Of a stretch of DNA of 64,000 nt, positions 57,016-64,000 are shown one piece after another. Every line of letters starts with the position of its first letter. Position 1 is the first letter of the stretch. The notes under the pieces were generated by a model, which was not told where the DNA came from, searched no databases, and worked only from the letters and a program-made list of their open reading frames with translations. A program made the position numbers and the translations under genes. This DNA is from Ophiocordyceps camponoti-saundersi (nom. inval.) (taxonomy: Eukaryota > Ascomycota > Sordariomycetes > Hypocreales > Ophiocordycipitaceae): the NCBI GenBank assembly GCA_003339415.1, contig PDHQ01000001.1:492275-556274 (forward strand), written 5' to 3'.

Positions 57016-60000
57016 GGCTGTGGGTTGTGAAGGTGAAGAAGTGTCGGAAGAGAGAGTCAGTGCGGTTCCATGACGACTGTGCTTTTATAGCGAGGAGAGA
57101 GGAAAAAGAAAGGAGAGTCAGTAAGGAAAAAGTAAAGAGGCAGGAAAGAAGCCAAGTGAGTTCTTCTCGAGATGACAAAACATTGTAGAGAAAGGAGATG
57201 ACGGAAGAGAAAGATATGAAGTATCACAGCCACCCCTTATACGATGGCCGGAGTGGACGGATGGTGATGTTATGAAGGCGAGGCGCAATACAAATAGGGG
57301 GGGGGGAGGTTTCGACGCCCATATGCGCCTCGGAGAAGCCGCCACTGACGGGTTTGATTCATTTGTGTGCGGCCCATTGTTAGTTTGCTTTGTTCTTTGA
57401 CGGGTCTGTGGCGTTTTTTAAAGCCACGCGGGCAAAAGGGTAGAATATGTTTGAGATAGATTGCTCTTCTCGGACAGGGGGGGGAAAGACGGGCTTTGTT
57501 GCCTCGTCTTTACGAGAGATGGGAAAAGTGAAGAGGATGGATATATGATGGAGTGATATTCTAGACTTGGACGTGAATTTGTATAGAGAAATGCTGTAAA
57601 GAGGCGGGGGATATCAAGGAGAAATGGCTTGAGTTGAAGAGAGAGGGAATTACTCAAATCACGGAACTCAGTTTATGATTACTATACCAGCGATAGAGAG
57701 CGACAAGCAAGCTTCATACCCGACACTGCGGATCAGCATGTATCAGTCTACGATCTGGAAAGAGGCTCTATTTGAAAAGTTTTCCACCAACGCTCCATCC
57801 TCTTCTTTCCCGTGCTTTTCTGTTACGCTTTCGAAATCTGTAGTGCGGGTTGGGGCTGTTGGTGGTGGTGGGAGATGTGGTGTGTATTAGTGTTTCTCTG
57901 TGGATGAAGACGGAGAATCTACGCCTCTTTTTATTAATATTTCTCTTGTTGCGGTGATTCGTGGTGAGAAGCTGGTAGTAAATCATGTCCTTTCTTGTTC
58001 CATCCATTCGCTTTGACTTGATACTCTATAGATAAGACAGTTGAGATTGACCGTCTTCTTCCACTCGTATAGACATCACCTACCCATATCAGACTGGGAA
58101 AAGCAAGTGACGGAACACATTACGACATCGCAGAAGAAAAAATAGAGAGAGTTACGAGCATCAACTTGTCTCAGTGCTCGTCTCTCAGCTTTCTGTCTTG
58201 GTGGCTCGGTCCTCCCCCCCCCCCCCCCCCTGCCCTCCCTCTGTGACTGGCTGCTTCGGTCGGATACGGGACCGACGTGGTTCGGTGTTTTGGGGGTCTG
58301 GGTCGGTTGATGAGGTGGTGTGGGATCGGCAGTATACTTCTGTGTGTGTGTGTGTGTGATAGAGAGAGAGAGAGAGAGAAATCTTGGATGGAGGAAATGC
58401 AGCCTTGGTTATAAGCTATATAGACTGTTCGTTGATTCACTTTCACAAAGAATACAGACAACAATGACTACGCCCAGCAGAGTTAATTCCACCGCGTAAA
58501 GGGAGCCAATCCAGAGTCTCTCCTCTTGCTTGAGTTATAACCTATCATGTGCATGATATATATAATATATACAAATACAAACGTCCTTGGCCTCGTATCT
58601 CCTCCCGCCAAGCATCGTACAAGCATCACGGTACCGAGACAATAACTAAATTGCCGCAGTGATTAAAAACAAGGGGCCTTCTATTGATGATGCTATCGGT
58701 ATTAAAGAGCGATAAATTGACTTGAAGAGAGAAGAGATGAAGATATCATGTGTTTGTATATAAATATTATAGTGTGATGGAAGCCGACTTGTTAGTTATG
58801 CCAAGAGGGCGATGGAGATGTTTTGCTCGGTATCGACGTAAGGAAATTTGGAGGATACGAGGATGGAGAGCTTCACGTCTGCGGGAGAAAGGACGGGATG
58901 GCAAAGTCTGTAGGTGTCCCTGATGAGTGTGCTTGTTACGCCTTTGATGAAGAGCGTTGCTGTGTATGTACGTATGTATGTATGTGCTAGGCGGCAACTG
59001 GATGAGTTTGATAGAGACGTAGCAACTCTTCTTAGCTATGTACGGCTCTTTCTGATATACATAGTCTGCTCACTATGTATGTTTGTATGTTCATGACAAT
59101 CTCACCTTTGTCTCAATCCTCATTGGTTGCATCCTACGCCTCGAGGTCCAGCAGCAACTCCAAAGCCAGAGTGTCTTTTTTTCACAACTACATCATGTCT
59201 ATACATACCTACATACATACATATATGTATACATATAAACAGAGTGCAGCAGAAGCCGATCAGGCGGAAACCCCCCCAGTGCTGCAAGCTCCCACAGTCG
59301 AGAAATCTTGCAACAGCAGGCTTTGTTAATGCCCGCAGTATACCAACTATCCATACTCAACTCAACTCACTCACTCACTCACTCACTCTCCAGTCTTGAC
59401 CGTCTTCCCCCCCAGTGAGCCACTTTCAACACCACCCACCAGGCTTCAAAATCACCCAACAGCCACAAACTCCAATACAATCCCACTCTTAAGCTTCAAT
59501 CCACAACGTCTTAGCCAAAAGAGAAGATAAGAAGAGAGGAAACCCCCCCCCCCCCCATATCTTCTTTTCCAACATGGTGTCAAGTACATTCCATACCTCG
59601 TTACAAATGCCGCAACTAGCAGTCCTAATGATCACTTGTATCGTTCATCTCGCTCTCGTCCGCAACTTGAAAAGATGAAAAAAGAGAGAGAGGAAGAACC
59701 TGTCGTACGCAAGATTGTGCGTCAAATAAACTCGCCATTAATAAATACCTTGAGCGTCGCGAATTATCTCGTCTTCTTCTATCGTTACGACCTTCACTAC
59801 TGACCACCGTTGCCTCTGACCTTTGCTTTGACCCTGTCTCTTCTTGACTGTGACCTTTACTTCTCCGCCTATATCTACAGCCGACAGTGTCTCTCTCTTC
59901 CCCCCCTCTCTCTCACCATCCTCTTCAACACAATCCGATCATCATCTTTACCACGTCTTTCAAAAAACCGTATACACACAACCTTGTTTCTCAACTCTAA

Positions 60001-60048
60001 TCCCAACTACTATCCTCTACACTCAATCCCACCCCAACAACCGTAAAA
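57016..60048. other. 3-kb intergenic region without recognised genes
   Basis: No gene supported on either strand. It contains poly-G/C runs (57300, 58215 and 59545), a GT run followed by a GA run at 58340-58379, CATACATA tracts near 59205-59225 and ACTC repeats near 59360-59385. The 3' end is the promoter/5' UTR of the small secreted protein. Short open frames are feature-free. Confidence 0.5.
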
Positions 60049-60432
60049 ATGCTCTTCGGAATAAAAACACTACTCCTCTCCCTCTTCGCTACCGCCTGCG
60101 TCGCCTTGACCATGGACACGTATCAGAAATGCACCAAACTCGCCATCATCTCCGGCTGCCGCGTCTCAGCAGAGGTCCGCACCGATAACGATGCCGTCGT
60201 GGAGGTTGACGGCAGCGACGGCTGCACGAAGCCCAAGGGGCTCCGGGTTCTTACTCGCGTCTGTATCGACTGGCGCAATAAGAGGGCTCACCTCACCTTC
60301 CGTGGTAATGTTCTGAAGCATTGCTTGAAACAGCTCCCGGTTGTGAGATGCGAGGATTCGAAAGACGAGAACGCGCCTGCTCCTTCGTGGTGCTTTAAGA
60401 ACCACTGGGTGGAGACGCCGTGTACGTGGTAG
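60049..60432 (+). CDS. small cysteine-rich secreted protein (8 Cys)
   Basis: Single exon, 127 aa. The signal peptide is about residues 1-19 (MLFGIKTLLLSLFATACVA). The mature 108 residues contain eight cysteines, an even number fitting four disulfides, in the contexts KCTK, GCRV, GCTK, VCID, HCLK, RCED, WCFK and PCTW, the last three residues from the end. Small size, high cysteine content and isolation in a long gene-poor region are typical of apoplastic effectors or antimicrobial proteins. No recognised family. It is unrelated in signal peptide or cysteine pattern to the 40-45 kb cluster. Confidence 0.8.
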   Translation: MLFGIKTLLLSLFATACVALTMDTYQKCTKLAIISGCRVSAEVRTDNDAVVEVDGSDGCTKPKGLRVLTRVCIDWRNKRAHLTFRGNVLKHCLKQLPVVRCEDSKDENAPAPSWCFKNHWVETPCTW

Positions 60433-61362
60433 AGAGGGAAGTATGTCGTCGTCGTCGTCGTTGTCGTCGTCATGGGAAGTTTGTTTATAGAGACTATAGA
60501 GGAGACCATCTCCATTATTCTTTTCTTCTTCTTCTAATTCTCTACTATCATAGAATGAAAAGGATCAGCCCGTAGCTGTCCAACTTTGTCATGTTTGGTT
60601 CCTTCAGTAGTGTCAAGAAAGCGATGAGCGGTCTTCATCACGGCCAAGGGAACCTGGAGAGAGGTCTATCTTCACGGCCAAGAAGCCTTAAGTCCGTGAG
60701 CAGAGACAAGTAGCATTCACACCAGCCCATCGTCTCATCCAACTACAAGTTACCGCGTCAACGTCGGTCGTACCATCTCGGCTTCGTGATGATATTTACG
60801 TGATAGCCTCTCTCAAGGTGGTCGTTTTCTCAAGGTGGTCGTTTAAGAAACTCAGCTTATCGCCTCCAACCTTGACCTTGGAATTCTCCGTTCGTCATTA
60901 AGAATCACGACTCATCTATGATAACGTCTTAGCTTATGTAGGTTCTACGGCTATTTGATGCCCACGGGAATAGATAGTAGCGGCTCGTCCCGCGCAGCTT
61001 AGTGCCTCCCATTAACCTACAGTTGCAATTAGGGTAGCAAATGTGAAACAAAGCAGTTATGCATGGCTCATGTTCTTAACCGCCTTTTCGTAGGTAGCTT
61101 TAAGCCTTTTGATACACCAACTGGACACTGCCTTGATGACACGTGCTCTCGCGCTATAGACTTTACGTCACGGCCACAGCACGTGCTCGCTCTACGCCTC
61201 CACGTCCGCAGACACCAACCGGCAATCGGCCCGGAAGTCGGCCATCATCACAACCCCCCCAACACCATCCCTCCACCACCCTCCTCCTCCTCCTCCTCCT
61301 CCTCCTCCTCCTCCCAAGCATCATCTCCCCCTCTTTCTTCTTCCCCCCTTCCTCAGCCCATC
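60433..61362. other. intergenic region
   Basis: No gene supported. It has GTC and TTC triplet runs directly after the small secreted gene, a 17-bp direct repeat TCTCAAGGTGGTCGTTT twice near 60811-60845, and CTC triplets at about 61282-61314. Confidence 0.5.
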
Positions 61363-62211
61363 ATGACCCGTCGTCTACCATGGAAGCAAAAAGCAGCCTC
61401 ACCCTCCCAAAGCCCCCAAAGACCACCATCACAAACCCACCCCACCCCACCACCCAAACGTCACAACCTCCCAACAGCCACACGCAGCCCCTCGACCTCG
61501 CCTCCGCCCGAGCCACCGCCCGAAGCATACATGACGAGCGAAGACGACCGCTACCGCATGGTAGAGGACGAGCTGCTCCGCACCGCCCGCCTCTTCACCA
61601 TCCACCTCCACCGCGCAGAGTACGAGCGGCAAAAGGCGCAGGCCAAGGCGCAGCACGCGGCCACCATTCGCGAGATGGAGCGTCCCGTCGTCGGCGACCC
61701 GTCCGTCTCGGCACATCTGCGCGCCGCCGTGGAGATGCGCGACGCTCGTCAAGGCGCCGGGTTGGTGGACTCGCCCTTGCGGGCGGGGGTGCGCGTCGCG
61801 GGTTTGCGACGACTCATGGATTGTCCGCGTGGCGTTGAGGACGGGGAGTTTTCGTCGGCTGGCGCTCCCGTCCTGTCGACTACGCGCGCAGCAGCTCCGT
61901 CTCGGCGTGATCCCGGTGCACCTCCATCAACAAAACCCACCGCAATCGCACACTCATCGTCCTCTACCAACCAACCCGATCCACCCACCGCGTACCATCA
62001 AGGTGTCGAAGCCGACACCAAACGGCGAGAGGACGCGCGGAAGAGACATGGTGCCAGCGACAAGTCCGAGCCAGATCTCTCAGACGACGACCCTTTCAGC
62101 ATCAAGCGAAGAAGATTGCAGCGGCAAAGGGCGAGGGATCAACAGCACAAGAACCGAGACGCTGGTCCCTCTCCAAAGTCATTGCCCGACACCATACCCT
62201 CCTTTTTATGA
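61363..62211 (+). CDS. conserved hypothetical, Pro-rich with basic C-terminus
   Basis: Single exon, 282 aa from the ATG at 61363. It starts MTRRLPWKQK, then a Pro/Ser/Thr-rich disordered segment, then a helical block that looks conserved: SEDDRYRMVEDELLRTARLFTIHLHRAEYERQKAQAK. The rest is disordered and basic, ending with DDPFSIKRRRLQRQRARDQ, a probable nuclear signal. I do not recognise a named family. The frame stays open upstream to 61063, but that part encodes poly-Ser from a CTC repeat and is unlikely to be coding. It converges on NMD3 with 69 bp between stops. Confidence 0.65.
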   Translation: MTRRLPWKQKAASPSQSPQRPPSQTHPTPPPKRHNLPTATRSPSTSPPPEPPPEAYMTSEDDRYRMVEDELLRTARLFTIHLHRAEYERQKAQAKAQHAATIREMERPVVGDPSVSAHLRAAVEMRDARQGAGLVDSPLRAGVRVAGLRRLMDCPRGVEDGEFSSAGAPVLSTTRAAAPSRRDPGAPPSTKPTAIAHSSSSTNQPDPPTAYHQGVEADTKRREDARKRHGASDKSEPDLSDDDPFSIKRRRLQRQRARDQQHKNRDAGPSPKSLPDTIPSFL

Positions 62212-62280
62212 AGACGCCCTCCACACCGCCACCATCTATTGATTTCGAAGCGACGCGCGGATCAAGCCGTGGTCAATCAA

Positions 62281-63916
62281 CTACGTATCCGCCACCGTCA
62301 GATCCTCAAAATCATCCAAAAGCTCCTCCATGTTCACCCCAGGCACGCCATCATCCTCGCCTTCCTCCTCCGTTTCCGTCGTGCTCATCTCGTCCGGCTT
62401 CTTCTCGTTCTTGTACAGAGCCAAGGCCGCACGAAGCTCTTCGTCCTCCTCGACGTCCCGCAAGAACATCTCGTACTCGCGGTCCATGCGGTCCTGGTCT
62501 GCCTTCTTGGGCAACAGCTCGCCTTCGTCCTTGTCCATGCGCCGAAGCTTCCACTTCCGTTGACGGTTTTTCCGGCGACGCGGGAAGTGCTTCTTCACCA
62601 ACACCACATCCGGTATGGTCGAGGAATATGTGCTGGACTCCTCGATGGCCTCAAAGTCGGCATTGTTAAACATGGTGCCCGTCAGCATATATCCCATGGC
62701 CGAGTCGCCTGCTTTGAGGTAATGGCCGAGATGAGTCCTTGTAAAGTACGTCTTGTCGTTGACGCCGAGGTCTGATGCTCGGGCGACGGTGACTTCGGCA
62801 AGCACCCATTTCCCTCTTCGGGTCGCCGTCGGCTCGATATCCATGACAATGAATTCGACCAGCTCACGGGCATCCGCGAGGGACGCGAAAGGGGCCCTCC
62901 AGTAGATCGGAGCGCTGATATCGGCCGTCTGCAGCGTTTGAGGGTCGAGCAGGTAGACCGAAGTGCCGATCTTGTGGCACAAGACGAGAGGGGAGATGTT
63001 GCCGCACTGCTTGGCGAGCTTGATGGGCATGGCGACCAGATCGTCTCTGCAGATGGGGACCAGCTCGGCCGAGTAAGTGAACTTGAAAGACTTTTTAGAA
63101 GTATGGACATCTTGGGATATCAGCTCCTGCGAGGCCTTGATCTTGACGGGCACGACCGAGTTTAGGAAATCGATAAACTTGTCGGCCTGATTCCTTTGCG
63201 AGAAGAAAAAGTCGATGCCGTCCTTGGCCTCCTTGATATTGAGCGTGTCCCGATGGGCGCCATGTTTCATAATGAGCTGCTCGAGGAACAAAAAGGTACG
63301 CTTGTGGAGAACCTTTTGCCGGACCTGAACGCAAGCCCTCCAAACATTGGCCGTGTACGACTTGGCACACTCCGGACACTGCTGCGTGGCGACGACATAG
63401 ACGACCTCGAAGCTCTGCTGCAGCAACATGCCGTCCTGAACCGAATCCTGAATCGTAATCTTGACCTTGATCCGACGCGAATGCGGCTCCGTCCAGACAA
63501 AAGCGGCGTCGACGATGCGCACCTTGTTCAGCCCGCGAAGCTTCTTGAGGCACAGCGCAAGCAGCTCGCGAGACTCGGGCATGGCCACGACCCAGCTCGT
63601 AGGAGGCATCAGCCACCTGTCGCAGTCGCGGCAGAAGTTGAGCGTCGCCTCCCGCTGGACGCCCTGGGAGATGTCGACCGTTAGCTTGACGCAGGCGAAG
63701 CATAGTGCTCCCGTCGAGGTCGTTCCGTCGATGGGGGCGCCGCAGTTGCAGCAGAGGATGCTGCGATGAGGCGGGAGAGAAGAGTGTCAATGCTAGTTTT
63801 TTTTTCTCCTTTTCTCTTCAACATGATGGGTTCGGGTTCGTCACCTACGTTGCGCCTGTTTGCTGCGGGACGCTCCCGATGGGCATGGGAGCCTCGTCGA
63901 TATCCATGCCAGCCAT
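62281..63916 (-). CDS. NMD3: 60S ribosomal export adaptor NMD3
   Basis: Exons 63849-63916 and 62281-63760 (515 aa), 88-bp intron after codon 22. NMD3 binds late pre-60S subunits and recruits exportin CRM1. The N-terminal zinc-binding part has repeated CxxC pairs: CCNCGAPID, LCFACVKL, CRDCDRWL and CPECAKS. Also present are VDAAFVWTEPHSRRIKVKIT, FFFSQRNQADKFIDFL, LVLCHKIGTSVYLLDP and YWRAPF. The C-terminal third is acidic with the basic patch RRRKNRQRKWKLRR, where shuttling signals sit in yeast, and a final Leu/Glu-rich NMEELLDDFEDL that fits a nuclear export signal. A second in-frame ATG at codon 4 is possible. A poly-G run (63937-63952) lies immediately upstream. Confidence 0.95.
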
Positions 63917-64000
63917 GATGGAAACCGTCTGCCTGGGGGGGGGGGGGGGGGAGGCGGAAGGGAATTGACCGGAGGAGGACTCCGGGGGGGGGGATGGGAG

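Noticed and set aside
61063..61362. Upstream extension of the conserved hypothetical gene
   Set aside because: Would add a poly-Ser run encoded by a CTC repeat; the ATG at 61363 starts protein-like sequence.

Overview
The window is nuclear DNA from a filamentous ascomycete. Genes are short, with introns of about 50-150 bp that start GT and end AG, and coding sequence is GC-rich. Intergenic DNA is full of CATA, CT/GA and TTC microsatellites. Core orthologs (MLH1, SYO1, UMP1, EMC4, UFE1/syntaxin-18, NMD3) and a DUF7924 protein fit Pezizomycotina. A heat-labile-enterotoxin-A-like gene beside many small secreted proteins suggests Hypocreales (Clavicipitaceae or Ophiocordycipitaceae, i.e. an insect- or plant-associated fungus). 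The genus is not resolved; the placement is inference.

Layout. 1-4046: about 4 kb of pyrimidine-rich simple sequence. 4047-6818: Zn2Cys6 transcription factor whose zinc finger is split by two introns around an 8-nt microexon. 8426-20310: housekeeping block with MLH1, SYO1, a family-2 glycosyltransferase, a DUF202 membrane protein and an SRPK-like kinase. 21086-22453: secreted protein with internal repeats. 23251-36308: core genes for a twin-ATPase ABC protein, UMP1, a UBL3-type prenylated ubiquitin-fold protein, a beta-adaptin, EMC4, a DHA1-type MFS transporter and UFE1.

36818-49562 is an island coding almost only for secreted products. It holds a small secreted protein, a heme-thiolate chloroperoxidase, four same-strand paralogous small secreted proteins with near-identical signal peptides, a secreted enterotoxin-A-like ADP-ribosyltransferase and a seven-motif cysteine-rich secreted protein. 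A solitary 5S rRNA gene, an AT-rich tract and a DUF7924 gene follow (to 52555). The four-paralog cluster includes a visibly duplicated promoter block and a 21-bp minisatellite coding a heptapeptide. I consider this island the most novel part of the window.

53266-63916 returns to mostly conserved genes: aspartate aminotransferase, type-B carboxylesterase, an isolated 8-cysteine secreted protein, a conserved hypothetical and NMD3.

Exon coordinates were worked out by hand from GT/AG sites, reading phase and family conservation. UTRs and transcript ends were not determined. No homology search was run; family names rest on recognised motifs.
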